From Thunnus maccoyii (lineage: Eukaryota; Chordata; Actinopteri; Scombriformes; Scombridae), in assembly GCF_910596095.1 (NCBI RefSeq), contig NC_056546.1:20798425-20862424 (forward strand): a stretch of DNA of 64,000 nt, read 5' to 3'. Shown in pieces: positions 1 to 13,400 of the stretch (position 1 is its first letter; every line of letters starts with the position of its first letter). The notes beneath the pieces are model-generated. The model did no database searches and had not been told where the DNA came from. It worked only from the letters and a program-made list of their open reading frames with translations. The position numbers and the translations under genes were made by a program.

Positions 1-1484
1 CATACCTCACCATTTTGATGATGAGATCAGATGCTAGGTTCATTCAAATCATTACGGGAAACACACAGGAAAGAGGGACAGCATCCCAACCCCCATCACT
101 GCAGACAAAACAAGAACTGGACTCTTATTTTGGATTATACCATTATTCATAATATGAGACAAAAAGAAATTTAAAAACAACATAATTTGCTCCAATCCCT
201 AATCTTAACACTTCCTGATAAAAGCGCTAAAGTGAAGTGTGAAGTGTGACTGCTTTATATACTGTAAGTGCTTTTGACAGTGTTACACAACTAACAGTAA
301 AAGCCTTTAATGGTGGGCACAGCGCTTCTGTTGTGCACACCTGTAGGAAAGCTGAGCAGCTAACTCTGCCATCCTCCAATAAGAGCCTGCACTTTGCTGC
401 TGATATTTTTATAAAAGTATTCAGTCCTCCAAGGTCTGAATTAAGCAGAGCTTTGAAATGAAAAAATGACTTATATAAATCATTGATTCCTACATTACAT
501 ACAACACATACACACACAAATTCACTCCATCCCTCTTCTCCATTTCTCCCCCGGTCCTTGCTCCCCCGTGCAGAAGTGTGTCTAAGATATAAATAAAACA
601 TAGCAAAGTGGAGCACTCTTGCTCTGTCTCTAACTCTCTCTCTCTCATCCGCTGATATTCCTTAGTGATCTTCCTCCACCCCCGCACGACGTGTTCTATT
701 TCAACATCGTCACCAGCTCCTGCTCCCAGAGCGGCAGTCGCGTCCTCCTTCACACAGAACAAAACATCACCCCACCAGCCTCCCAGCGGCCCCTACTGTA
801 CTCATTGCCTGATTCTGGTTCCCACAGGCTCCTCTGAAGCACTATTATGTTTGAGCCATACATACTGTACTGTCGTCTAGGCACAGTGATACACATGTAC
901 TCTATGCATGTGGCTGCTCACGTGCTCCGATCCCCCTCATCCTTATTTACATCACAAAAACAAACAACAACAATGGTGACGCGCTGAGTTGGTTGCACTG
1001 GAGTATTTGAAAAGGCTTTAAGGCAATATACAAGGAATGATAGAATAAGAAAAAACAAAAATGCGTCAAAAATATAACAGAGGGAGGAAACAGAAGACAA
1101 CATCTCATAGTGTTGCTCACCAGGCTTAATCCAACAACAATAAATGACATCAAAAATGGCCAGCAATAAATTTACCAATAATATAACTCACAGGTGATTG
1201 CAATGTGCATAATAAAATCATCCTACCCTCAGGCTGAACATTTCTGTTGCACAGAAAGCCAATTCAAAGCCATGAATAAATAAAAATATACATATGACAT
1301 CAAAGCAGAAGCAGTTGGAGCAACTCCCCAGTCCTCCAGCTTTTAAATAAAGCATCTCCGAGGGTATTGTGAAGATCTTTAGTAGCATTCTCTTCTTTTT
1401 CATGCTTTTTTTAAATTGGGGATCACATATCTGAACATTTCCAGACAGATTATTAAGCAGGAAGTCACGTTATGTCAAACTCAC
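1..1484 (-). other. tacc2 intron sequence downstream of the short-isoform first exon
   Basis: No coding exon is supported. A C/T-rich block on the plus strand (600-780) reads purine-rich on the minus strand with a GC-richer core at 665-745. It could be another first exon, but no donor in the needed phase is clear. The rest is AT-rich intron. Confidence 0.5.
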
Positions 1485-1543
1485 ATGTGTTCTTGAGAGG
1501 GACAGGGGGTCTGTCCTTGCTCCATGGACTCGTTGGCTCCCAT
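1485..1543 (-). CDS. tacc2: tacc2 alternative first coding exon, short isoform (MGANES...)
   Basis: The reading is ATG GGA GCC AAC GAG TCC, giving MGANESMEQGQTPCPSQEH and then AT before a GTGAGT donor. It ends in phase 2, the phase shared by every other late tacc2 junction. It is 5.6 kb downstream of the proline-rich exon, so it can only be the start of a shorter transcript. Human TACC2 short isoforms also begin with a Met-Gly exon of about this length whose last codon is a split ATG. Met-Gly with Ser6 fits the N-myristoylation consensus. The upstream sequence looks like a long leader. Confidence 0.6.
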
Positions 1544-2110
1544 CCTCAGCTACCTCTGCCCCCCCTGCACCCCCTGCCTGCTCCTGCTCCCCAGCCACCC
1601 GCCACATCCACCTGCCCCCCGCCACCCCAAAACCCCTTCTCCTTTCGCTGTTATCCTTCCAATGAGGCAGCCTGTGTCAGAGGAGGTGAGCACCAGCTGA
1701 GCTTACTGTGCTGCAGTGCAGAGGATGAGCGAGTCCTGCTTGCATCAGGAGCGAAGCAGTGGATGATTAAGGGTTCCTCACTTTATGCACAGCATCCCTG
1801 ATCCTGTGCTCCAGTACAGACCGTGAATATTCCTGTTTTCTCATCTGGTGGTTGCAGGTAAAATGATGCAACACCAGGAGGAATCAAATCTTGAAGAGCA
1901 AAACGTAAAGGATAGAATAATCCAAAACGAATAGGATGAAATAATAATCCTGCTTCCTTGCCGTCTTGCATGTGTGTGTGTGAGGTGCCTCTTCTCTGTT
2001 TGGTTGCTGATATCGCTGAGCTGTGTTGCTGCTCGCACTGCCTCCTCCCCCCTCTCTCCTCCACTCTCTCCCCTCACACCAGCTTCCTGTGCCTTTAAAA
2101 AGACAAGCAG
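1544..2110 (-). promoter_or_regulatory. probable leader and promoter of the short tacc2 transcript
   Basis: Reading the minus strand, a TTTAAA box within CTTTTTAAAGG (about 2093-2100) is followed by a purine-rich run of GGGGAGAG/GGAGGAG (2045-2080). About 500 bases of non-coding, non-repetitive sequence then lead up to the MGANES start codon. The leader contains a possible internal donor near 1707 and a G-rich stretch at 1560-1640 (runs of four to six G on the minus strand). The layout matches an internal promoter; the transcription start itself is inferred. Confidence 0.4.
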
Positions 2111-5100
2111 CTTTTTCTAGTCTGCTACCGCGACTATGCAGGAGCCAAACAATAGGACCCCCTAAACCACACTGATTAACAGGACCTTTCTCTTTCACCC
2201 TTTTTTCTCCCTTCCACAGTAACCATACCTCTCGACTTTGTCTTTCTCCTACCAGGACCCCCCTCTTTCACCCTGTGAGATGTATGGTGAAAATGTAATT
2301 TTTTGTGCCTCCTTTATACACAATGGAAGCTTCCAGCACTCAGCGTGGCCAACCAGAGTGATGCCTGAGGTAAACAATAGACTCTGAGAAACTAGTATGT
2401 GTTATTCAACTCCGACCCTATTATATTCTCTTTCATTCAAGCCCCTCCATCAGTAATTCTGTCCCAGCACGCATACACGGAACAGGCATAACAAGACAAA
2501 AAAGGACAAAAATTAAACTTTTAAAATATCATATCCTATTAAAACCTTTTCTTTCAGCATCCACTAACAAGGAAAGCAAGAAACAACCACAAAAAACACA
2601 ACTGTAAAATTAAGGATATCTCTTTCTTATTTTTACTACCAAAGCTTAATCCAGAGGTGTCACTCTTTGCTAAAGAGACAAGGACATACACTTCCAGGCA
2701 TATACGCTTTTCTAAATGAATACTGTCTCTGTGTTGACTCCCTGGGCAGCAGACTGGGTCGGTGATCTAATTTACCGGCACTCTCGACAAACCTTATAAT
2801 GATATTCTGTCTAGCCGTGTCTTTCCAATTTGTCTTTTTTAGACATCTGTGTGTGACAGACGCAGAGAATGTGTCCTGTGGGATAGAAATAAGATCAGGA
2901 ACAGGTTCTACAAAGTTCCCGGATCGATTGTCAAGAAGAAATGGGAAAGAGGGGCTTCTGAAACACAAGGAGAATAAATCCATTGTACGCTCATGGGAAA
3001 GTGAGGAAACGAGGGCTCGCTACAATAGCAACTACAGCCTGTAGCACTTGTAGTCACAAAAACTTGCCCTACGAGAGTTTCAGGTGTCGACCCTCTGATT
3101 ATGTGGACTAAAAAGACAACAATGAAATGGGCAATCTCCAGTTCCACTACACAGCATGGAGCACAAAGGCCGGCGCTCATGTCTGATCCAACATCACATT
3201 TGAAAAGGGGAGTGTTTGCATGTAAACCCAAACCCATTAATTGATGTTCACATGGAATATCGATGTGTTTCTAGCCTCGGATGGGCCCGTTGGTCGATGT
3301 TTCACAGCCAGAGGGGACAAGTAAAAATGCTGCCCACTCACAAATCCCCACATAGACCCTGCTAAAGCATAAATATTGATTCCTTTCCATCCAGACGCCC
3401 ATACCAGTTCAAAAATAGATCTAGGGCAGCAAAGCATATGTGTGATGTACAAGTTCCTATTCTATTGAATATGTAACATAAGTCTGGTCTGGCACTTCAG
3501 CTTCATCTGTAGACTGAAGGAAATGAAGAAATAAAAAATTCAACAAACTCAGGCACTGGAAGATATTGCTGTGGCAGTTTTTTTCTGAAAGATTCATAAC
3601 TGCGCTCAAGAGGAATCAGGGTCACTACGAACTACACTTACCACTTGCTACTTGAGAATGTAATATGAATGCTTCTAAGCAGACTGTGTTGGAACAGAAC
3701 AATGCATTGGTGGAAAGGTTGACAGAAACCTTTTTAAACTTAAAAACATGGCAGTAGATAAAATATAACCTCTGTGTACCAGTGAAATGAGTTTCAGCTG
3801 CGAAAATTTTGATTTCAGATGGTCATTTTTAGAAGCTTGTTGTTAGTTACAGATTTATCAAAGCTCTGTCTAACTTTACTTGCAAATACTTAGTGGGCTC
3901 AAGTTAAACAACTGGTCCAAACAATATGTTCCTTAATTTGGCACAGAAAAACCCCCAGAAAGACTTAAGAAAACTTAAACAACCATAATCAGGAAAAAAT
4001 GTAGCAAAGCTCAGGGAGGACTACAAAAGAGGGGACCAGCAGCAAATAATAAGTGTTGACTGAGTGAGGGATAACAAAATACCAAATAAAAGTTTAAAAC
4101 AGTATGTAGATAGAAAGAGTTTGTGATGAGATCATAGATCAAGATGTAATAGATGTCTATAAGTCCTGACATGAAGAACTGAACTGAAAATATGGTTCAA
4201 TCTGTGTGTGTCAAAATTATTATATATAGAATATAGACTTTGCAGTAAAATGCAAAAATGCCATATTAGTCAAACATGACTGTACCTTTAAATTTATAGG
4301 ACAGATTTTTGTTTTGTGTAAAAGGCTCAAATACGCTATCAGACGGAGATATGAAAACACACTTTTATGTGTTATCAAACTGAATCAAGCAGCTCCGCAG
4401 GTGACAAGCAGTACAAAAGTGTGTTTTGGGGAATCCTGGCTTCAGATATCTATGATAGGATCCTGGGTGCCCCTCTGATCTTCCTGCTGAACAGCTGCTG
4501 GAGAGCAAGGGGTTTTTGAAAAAGTTGCATTAATTCCATAAACAATCCCTCCTGGGATCGATTTCCTGAGGCTGTGTCTACCAAAACATCCACTCTCAGA
4601 CTTGATCTGTCTGTATTTACAGCATGTCTCATTACATAGTATTTTTGAAATAATGTGGCGTTCCTTCTCTTTGTTTAATCAAAGTAAATGACAAAAGCAA
4701 TCAGTGGAGTAATCACAGCACTTCAATGGGAAACCTCAAAAAGAAAGATAAAGCAAAACAAAGGTCTTGATACCCATACACCCATGATCTCAATCACATA
4801 CATGTGTGACTTCATAAGATAAGTGAGATGAATACATTTTTCACAAAACCAGGTAAATGAGGAGTGTTAGCTGTTAAAAACTGCAGCTTGTACATATAGA
4901 GAAAAGAAGAGAGAGGAGAGAAAAGTGTAATTATTCTCATCACAAAGAAGGTAGTAAGTGGGAGGAACTGAAAGATTTGGGGGTTTTCAAGGGAAACAAG
5001 AAAAACATAGGGACCAAGGTACTCATCACTGCTACAGAGTGTCTTCATGACAGAAAGCCTGTGTAAAACGTGTGGGAGTCACTGACAGATTTATCATTTT

Positions 5101-7114
5101 AAATTAATTAATTTAAGTAGGAAGCCTGCTTTGATTTTTCTCACAGAAAGTGTTAATTATTACTCATACAAAATCTCAATGAATCATTCAGGAAAAAGCA
5201 CTTAATACATGTTTGTTTTTGAATGACTAAAATCGTGATTATCATATGCTGAAGGAAAACAATTTTTTTTTTTTAAAATTTGTGAGGACATACGTTGAAG
5301 CCGTAGCATTGCCAATCATTTGCCCACCTTAAGTGCCTTTGAGCAATACAATAAATGTCTAGTAGCCCGGAGGGAGTTGCTCATTCCCTACAAGGATTGA
5401 AAAACCATCACAGTATTAAAAGTGAAGACTGTATGTTTTAGTGCTCTTTCAATTGCATATGACCTTCATACTTCAACTAATGTATTAGATTAAAGATATA
5501 GTTTATACCTGCATGTATGTTGCCATAGTGTATGTATAAATGTTCACAATCTGTGACGTCCAATCAGAATATTCTGTCCATGTTACTCTGTTACTCTGTT
5601 GGTCTCCTCTCCACTGCTCCACCCTCTCAGATATCATAAATAATATAACAATACTATACTAATCTAGCCCTCTCAAAATTCTGGTCTTCTCTGAGCAAGG
5701 GAGGTGTTCTGAGAGCCAAATAGTCATTAGCTATGAGCACACATGCATAATTACACACAAAAAATATGTCAGACATTTTAGACAATTTAACACTGATATA
5801 TCGTGAGATACATGCCTCCCCATGTTACATTCATATGCCAGGTATCACTAGCATTCAGACAGCAGGTGTCTGCAGCATTCAGACAGCAGAGTGCAGACAC
5901 AGGCTGGTAGAATAAGATGAATGCTCAGCTCTGTAAAGGGAAGCCACCCTCTGCTGGTTGTAAATAACACTGCACTTAAAAAGTGGCTGAGTCATTCCCT
6001 CTTAAAAAGTGTATGAAATACATTATAAAGTCAAGAGGGGGAATGCTTAGTATTATCTGCGGGAAACCGTGCTGATAACAAGATAATGAGCAGGAATTAA
6101 ATGCAATCAGTGTTATGAATGAAAATCATTGTGTTGTGAGCTGAAACAGTGGCTCTGTGTCATGACCGGAGTGCTACACACGCAGCTTTAATGGCAAGAA
6201 ATCAGCCGTAATACGTCAAGATGGGGAAGATTGTGTGAAAAAGTGTAGTGTGTACTTGATCCTGTAATGTTTAAAAGACCCATTTATGAACATTTCACCC
6301 TTATGCTTTTGCTATATCCACCATTAAAAAGCCACAATTACACAGCACATACATTTGTTTCCATAACCACTAAGTTCATACATTGGCAAATCTTGTTTCC
6401 TATTAGTTCATGTGGTAGACGTACATAGCAATGATAAAATGTAATCTTATGAGTGGGGTGACAAGACGGGTTGCTGACATAACAGACAAGACAATTGCTC
6501 TGTATTTATATATGTATTTATATTATATATATTTAGAAATTGGCAATCAGGGTGTCCTGGGGGTTTAATGGGCTAACCACAAAATCCCTGGTCTGAATCT
6601 GACCGGGGATGTTTTGTTGCATGTCATACCCCATTTTCTTTCTACTGTCAACTCTAATGAAGGCATAAAATGTTGACAAAAATACATAATGCTGTATGTT
6701 ATCCATGTCTATATGGTGAGAACTGTCCAGAAAGAAAGAGGGCTGATATTTTTCAGTTATATTTTAATGTCTTAAGTTATACAAAGAAAATGTAAGTTTC
6801 TCTCTATGTTCAGGAGCTTGAAAAATCAACATCTCCGAGGCAATTTAGTGTGCCAGACGTCGATTTAATGCTCTAAACTTGGGTTAAAAGGATAAGGGCA
6901 TGGCTACTTTTCATCAAGCAGGCTAAAGGGACTAGTGTCAGAGCTGGACAAATCTACTGTAAGGTCTTAAAATGAGTGGAGAAGAGGCATGAAAGGAAAC
7001 TCAGAGCAATTGCAACATTTTTAAACACAAACAAATGACATGCCATTAATTCATACTGAACATAGCAGTGAAAAGGGTAATGACCACATGAGTGAGCAAA
7101 GTTCGTGTTCATAC
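2111..7114 (-). other. tacc2 intron between proline-rich exon and further exons
   Basis: About 5 kb of AT-rich sequence with no convincing exon on either strand. The minus-strand open frames here (2660-2983, 2908-3237, 4450-4632, 4812-5048) lack matching splice sites in phase 2. The one recognisable item is a SINE relic near 6.55 kb. I see no sequence resembling the conserved downstream TACC2 exons, which presumably lie beyond the left edge. Confidence 0.6.
6545..6690 (+). mobile_element. degenerate teleost tRNA-derived SINE
   Basis: The order of elements is a degraded tRNA-like head (GGTGTCCTGGGGGTTTAATG ... GGTCTGAATCTGACC in place of box B) followed by TTGTTGCATGTCATACCCC. The latter is close to the TTTGCTGCATGTCATTCCCC core of a very common fish SINE tail domain. 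After it come a CT-rich stretch, CTACTGTCA and AAGGCATAAAATG. Several mismatches show an old inactive copy. Confidence 0.6.
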
Positions 7115-7414
7115 CTTGGAGGAGGGTGACAGGGTGCAGAGGCAGGGCAGGGGTCCTCACTCTGGTGAGCAGAAGGTGCAGGAGGGGAGGCAGGGGCTGG
7201 GGGAGGAGGAGGAGGAGGAGGAAGGCAGGGGGATGCAGGTGGGGTTGGTAGAGCTTCAGGAGATTGCCTCTCTGGGGGTGTGGGAGGAGGTGTGGGGAAC
7301 TCTGCAGTATCACTGAGGTGTGGAAGGAGGGCAGGCGGGAGGTGGGGTCCAGGGGAAGTAGGGGGGGAGGCAGGGGCACGGTCACGTTTCTCTGCCTGTT
7401 CAGTGAGGGAGGGC
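7115..7414 (-). CDS. tacc2: tacc2 proline-rich coding exon (100 codons)
   Basis: The exon runs from a CCCTCCCCTGCAG acceptor to an AAG/GTATGA donor, 300 bp, phase 2 at both ends. It encodes RPSLTEQAEKRDRAPASPPT followed by a strongly proline-rich stretch containing eight consecutive prolines and repeated TPP/SPP motifs. These are candidate SH3/WW/profilin ligands and proline-directed kinase sites. Mammalian TACC2 has a polyproline segment close to the junction where its short isoforms begin, which supports the assignment. A GGA microsatellite on the plus strand (about 7201-7223) encodes part of the proline run and may vary in length. Confidence 0.75.
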
Positions 7415-10400
7415 CTGCAGGGGAGGGAACACAAAACATCAACAGACAGACCGAAACAAGACGGCCAAGTACGGTGATTTGGAAAGCCCTCTGAGGACAC
7501 ATTCCATTTTCTTCTATACAAACGAAGCGTGAAGGAAACTTACCTCAAAGCAGAGAAAGATGAAGCACTCTGCTCTGTGCCTTCACCTAAACCTAGTAGT
7601 GACTTGAAAAATAAAAAGCTCACTCCAACCATCCTAAGAATGATTTTTTATTTAAGTTGTGCAAAACTGAAAATGTAACTCTTCTCATCAGTCCCTTTAC
7701 ATGATGGTCCATGTTTTGACTTGCCCTCTGTAGTGAAGTAGCCTGTCTGAGGGTGTCTGGCTCTGTCATCATTGGCCACCTGGTGGAGTGGATTTGGCCC
7801 TGATCCAGACGGGTCTTATCAGGAGCGTGGTAGGCTCTCTAATCTGACAGGCAATGCAATGGACGCCCATGCAGCTGTTCCCCACTTGGGGCATGCCTCC
7901 TGTTTAGCTCTAAAAATACTCCAGTAGCCTCCTCTACAGAATAGAGCTTCACAATACCTCCATCAGCTAAAGCACATTTAAAAGTACCAAGCCAACTGTC
8001 TGCTAGGCTGTCTGCACTTTCCACACGTCCCTTCCAGCTCGTTTCAGACTGAAAACTCAGCTCTGTTATTCTCCATCTCACTCTCCAGTAAAGTCAGAAC
8101 TTAATAACATTTAATGAGGGCGTGTGCTTTTCTTGAGGGCGCAGCAAGTTACAGTTTACATCTAACACAGGTCTGGTTCCTATCGTTAGTCATTAAAAAA
8201 TATTTTTAAAAATCCTACAATTACATTCATGAATTTTTATTTGGTCCCATTCCTCTCATTACAAATCCCGAATTAGTGACTTACACCAGCAGTCCAAAGC
8301 TATACATATGTCAGCATCTGTGGCTAACTTGGCACATGCAGTCTGGAAATAGAAACAACTAAGTCACAACATAGTCTGAGCAAACTGTCATAAGAGCCAC
8401 TGCTGCCTCCAAAGATGGACAAAAACGGAGATGGAGCAGATAGAAAAATAAATCAAGCTAACAGACTGGGAAATAAGATTACACTGGATACTGGGAAGGT
8501 GCGGCATATTTACTGGTGTAGTGCCTCTTACATGGAGATAATGTCAACTGACCTGCTCAGGTTTACAGCTGCTTTCCAACTTGGCACTGCTTTTAGATAT
8601 GATGTGTATAAGGCTTTATTGTCATGACAAGATGATTGCAACAAGTTAGAGAGAGCACATGTGCTCTTTTTCAGCAGCGCACTTCTTCACGTCAACATAG
8701 TTTAACTGTTGGCATCAACGACTGGAGGCTGTCCAAGAGAGTTTTTTATTGTTGGTCGTTGAGCAATGTGCCGCGTGTTAGTCGAGGGCGCCTCTTGAAC
8801 ACTTCTTAAGAGGAGAATGCTAATTTTCCGTGGCCAATCCAGGAGAACCCTGATTTTTTAACCTCAGTTGACTGACTGAGTAGTAAGTCAAGCCATACAA
8901 ACACACACACACAGTACACTGTCATCTACGGGAAACAGCTGGATGTGAAAAACAGAATGTCCAGACAGTGTGTTTAATGATAAACAGAGAGCAGTAAATA
9001 AAACCAGCTGACGGTACTGAGAAAAGTGGTTTTTAAATGCCGCAATGATGGGAGGATCATTTCTTTCCTGCAGCCAGCAGCTAGCTCATACTTGTACTGC
9101 ACATTAACACACTGTATACTGTATATATTACACACACAGTCATCATTATTAATCCATTAATTCTCTTATGTCACCCGGTGATTAAAACATGATTTAAAAC
9201 CTATAGTATACAGGCTTTATAAATGACAGACTTCCACTACACTTGTGTCGGCAAAGGCATGAACCTACAATTGCCATGGCAACTAGTCTATTTACAGTAC
9301 AATGCCGGCTCTGGATGAGGAATATCCTACATATTAAGCTACAGTCACATTCATTCCCACAGTGTTTTCAAAAGTGAATTGGCTTCATTAAGGATTTTTT
9401 GTTCAAATTAGCTGTGTACCATTTTCAAAACTATATTTTTCACCACACTTTTATGCCATATGTCATACAGAAAAAGTTAGTGAGAGGACCTTTATGATTC
9501 CCAAATGAATGTATTAACTTGACATCCTACTTTTAAAAGTCAACCATGCCAACAGGATTTCTTGGAAAACTCACAGACAGCAGGTAAGTTTTACTAGTAC
9601 TGAGGCGTCAATAAGACAGACTCTACGTCAAACAGGGAGCAACAAAACATGCTCTAACCTGTAACATATTTTACTGCACAACATGTTTCATTTCGAAACT
9701 TTGTTCCTTCTTTTCCACCTTCTGTCCCTGCGTCTTTCTATTTGTCCCTCCCCTCCACCCATCTGGTGAGGTCAGCAGAGGCAGAGCGTAATTAGCACTA
9801 GTTACCTACAGACCATCTGCCGCATCCACCTGGAGGGATTTAAACACAAACACACTGACACAAACACACACACAAAATAAAAACAGGGCAGCTACTTCTT
9901 ATCAACTCACCCAGATGTCCACAATAGAGTTATCCATCACACAACTTCAAAGCTGACTAAGTGATGGAAATGGCTTCTGTTCAGCTCCTGATGCACTCCA
10001 AAACACCGGAGTCACTAAAATGTAAGTCCCAGTTCTTCTCCCTTGTCTCCTCTCCTCTCACTGTGACTTTGACTGACTCGGTCACACACACTCACAACGC
10101 AGCACATGCTCAAGTTTTTCCCTGAACTCTGGCTTTTGTTCCACTCTGTCTGGTCTGTGCAAATGACTTCAGTGGGGCTGAGTGCCTGCCCAAATTCCTC
10201 CCACTACAGGCTTCACGGCTTCAGTTCACAAAGCCGCACAGACTGAGCAGGACTGACAGCTAGGACAGCCTCTGGGGGGCGGGGAAAGAACCGCATGTAC
10301 ACACATATCACCAACCATGCAGTCACATTTCTGTCTCTCCTATATGTATGCAAGTGTAACTTTATCTATTGATGAAACCTAAAGTGGAAATAGCACTGTC

Positions 10401-13400
10401 ACTCTTCTTCTCTCTTACTCTGAACAAACCTTTATGTCTCCAACAGCAGTGATGAGTCACATGTTGTGACTGACAGGCAGCAAGTGCTACTCTGGCATGT
10501 CAGATGGCTCCTGGGCTTGCAGCAAACGACGGGAGTGAATTAGGGGAGAGTGACAAATAAGACAGATAACTGAGGAAGCTGAGAAATGCTAAAGCTAAGT
10601 GAAATTAAATCAGTAGTGATTATTTAATGTAATTAAAACAGCCCAAAAGACCTTCATCACACTGTAAATAATATGGCAACACATTGTGCTTTTGCACAAT
10701 GACCTCTCAAGTGACATGACGTTCTTCAGTAAAAGAATGACATAAATGGAAAGTGAGTCTAGCTAGAGCTGTTAAATATGCTAAAATAAATACTGAATGC
10801 CCGCATGGAAACACAAGGAGGTCAAAGTGAACGGCACACTGGTTTATTATGTATATTTAACTCAACATAAAGGGTTCACTGCCATTACATCAACCAGTAC
10901 AAATCTGTCAGACTCCTTCTCATTCATCCAATGAGACACTGTTAAACCGCTGCAGACAGCAACAGCGTACCAGACGCCCTCGAGGTGTCTGGAAGCCAAA
11001 CAAAGCTACCAAAGGGACTCTTCAAGCACATGGAAATCCATTTCAAAAGTGTGACAAGCAGGGCAGAGTGTGCTGCTGAGCTGTAAAGCACATGTCCCCT
11101 TGAGATTCCCTTTTTACAAATAATATTCCCCCAAATTGCTCTGACAGGTCATTGTGACAGTAAGTTTTAGGAAAACTATCAGTTCTAAAAGGTTATATAA
11201 AAATCATTCTGTCTGATTTCCTGCAAACCAGTCAACACAAGGTTACCAGTCTCCTTTTAATGGTGAGAGGCTATAATCCTTAGATTTCAATCAATTAGGG
11301 ATTACAAGGACATGTTTTGTTTTTTTAATCCAGTTTCTGACCGAGCTCTGAAAGAGAACAGTGTCTTGGCAGCAGCCTTATAGGGAAACATTACTCCAAA
11401 GTTTATCCACTCAGTTAAAGTAGGCTTTCACTGGAAACTGTAGACAACAATTCATAACACGGACCAGGTGACACTGACAATAACAAATGATCTGGCATGT
11501 ACATTATAAGCAGCAAAAGTATTGGGACAATGAGTGGAGGTCGGTCTTGTTTGCTGTTGCCAGTATTTCAACACACAGATCATAGTCATGACAACAAAAA
11601 AATTTAAAACAGATTTTCCAATCCCACTCTCTAAACACTCGAGGTAGATGACTAACTTTCAAAAAGATACTCACCCACTGTCCTGTAGTTCTTCAGCAGG
11701 ATCCTGGACTGATTCAGCCGCTGCAGTTTCCGCAGTTGGCACCCTAAATGGCTCTTCAGGTGGGCACTCTAGAGGTTTTTCAACTCCCTCCTCTGGTGGC
11801 TCACTGATCGGCTTCTTCTCTGGTTCTAGGTGCTCTGCTGTCTGCTTTGTTGGTTCAGTTACCTCCTCTTCAATTTTTGTTGGTTCAGGGAATTCTTCTT
11901 CATTCTTGGTTGGTGCGACGACCTCTTCTGTGTTTTTGGCTGTTTCTAGGAGCTCAGTTGGGTGTTCCTCAATCACCAGATCCTTTTTTGGTTCTGGAAG
12001 CTCCTCTGGGAGATGATCTTCTTTCTTGGTTGGTTCTGAGAGCTCGACTTTCTTTGCTACTTCTGGGAGCTCTACTGTTGTCTTCTTTGTCGGTTCGTAG
12101 AGCTCTTCTGTCTGTTTTGTGGGTTCAGGGAGATCCACTGGCTTCTTCACAAGATCTAGAGGTGGGACATCTGTTGTCTCCTCTACTGCTTGCTCGGACT
12201 GCGGGATCTCTTCCTGTCTCAGAGGAGCAGCTATCTCCTCAGTTGGAGTTAGAAACTCTAGTTGAGGAGACTCCAGAGATGGGAGGGGTCTGAGAAAACA
12301 ATACAAGAGAAGAGGGTGTTGGGGGTTGTTGTTTAGTTTACAGCACATGCACAAGGAATGACTGACAAATGACAAATGTGTTTGTTTGTGCAAATACAGA
12401 AGCTTATACCCCTACAAGAGGGCATGAGTGTGTGTGCAGAAGTACTGGAGATATGTGTGTGTGTGTGTGTGTTTCTGTTGTTGTTTTTGTTGTTGTTGCA
12501 TTGTGTTGAGCAGTGTGTATTGTGTGAGAAAAGGCTCATTCGTGCCCTGGAGAGTAGAGACGATGTCACAGCTGATGTCACCCTTTGAATATAAAGGACT
12601 GCATTACTTCCATTAGACTTCAACAGGCAAAGTCATCTGACCCAAGCTCAAGTCAATACAAAGTAAAGCTCTGTGTTTACCTCCTCATTCATATTCATTG
12701 TCACACTGCTCTCTGTAATAACACTCCAAACAAGAGTTGGAGTTACTGGAATGTTAAACTGAAAAAAAGTAGAAATCCTATGAATACTAAAAAACTGGTA
12801 AATAGGTTGAACATCACAGATTTACAACCCATGGAAATATCAATATAAATAAAGATTTTCATCTACCTAATTCATAATTCATTAGTTATGGTTCTGACTG
12901 TCCTGACACTTTCATGAAAATGTTGCAAGAAAACCCACAACAGACTACACTTCTGCCTTTCTTTCTGTGATGTACTTGAGCAGATGATATGTGACAGCAT
13001 GCTAACATGTGACGTTGTGTAACACATCAAAGAAGGGACCCATGATGACCTCCACTAACCCTTTAGACACATGCAATGACCAAGTTGATGGCATTTATTT
13101 GCAATCAACATGATTTTATCAGCATGAAGTCCCGTGTGCGCTCCTCTTATCTGCAAATCTTAAGGCATTTCCCCTTATATAATAAAAACCCATGAACACA
13201 TTTCAAATGCACACATGCTCTACTGTTTACCTTGATGTCGCCACTGTGCTCTCGAGTTCAGCCTGAGAGGCAGCATCTCTTAGGGCTTTTATCCAGTTTG
13301 TTTCTGGTTCTTGGGCTTTTAGTTCAGGAGCAGGACTCTTTGACACTTGGGCAGCCTCTGCCTTCACAGACACTTGTTCAACGGGAGAGATGCATGTGTC

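Noticed and set aside
1472-1801. Plus-strand Pro/Leu-rich frame
   Set aside because: Lies opposite the leader and first exon of the short tacc2 isoform; C-rich composition explains the open frame.
6569-6605. Possible tRNA gene
   Set aside because: Only a degraded box-B-like motif followed by a SINE tail; no cloverleaf.
7092-7494. Plus-strand Glu/Gly-rich frames at the proline-rich exon
   Set aside because: Complement of the proline codons; no start or splice support.
11648-12293. Plus-strand frames opposite the EPTKK exon
   Set aside because: The minus strand gives phase-matched splice sites and a TACC2-like acidic peptide; the plus-strand peptides are Ser/Gly or Leu low-complexity artefacts.
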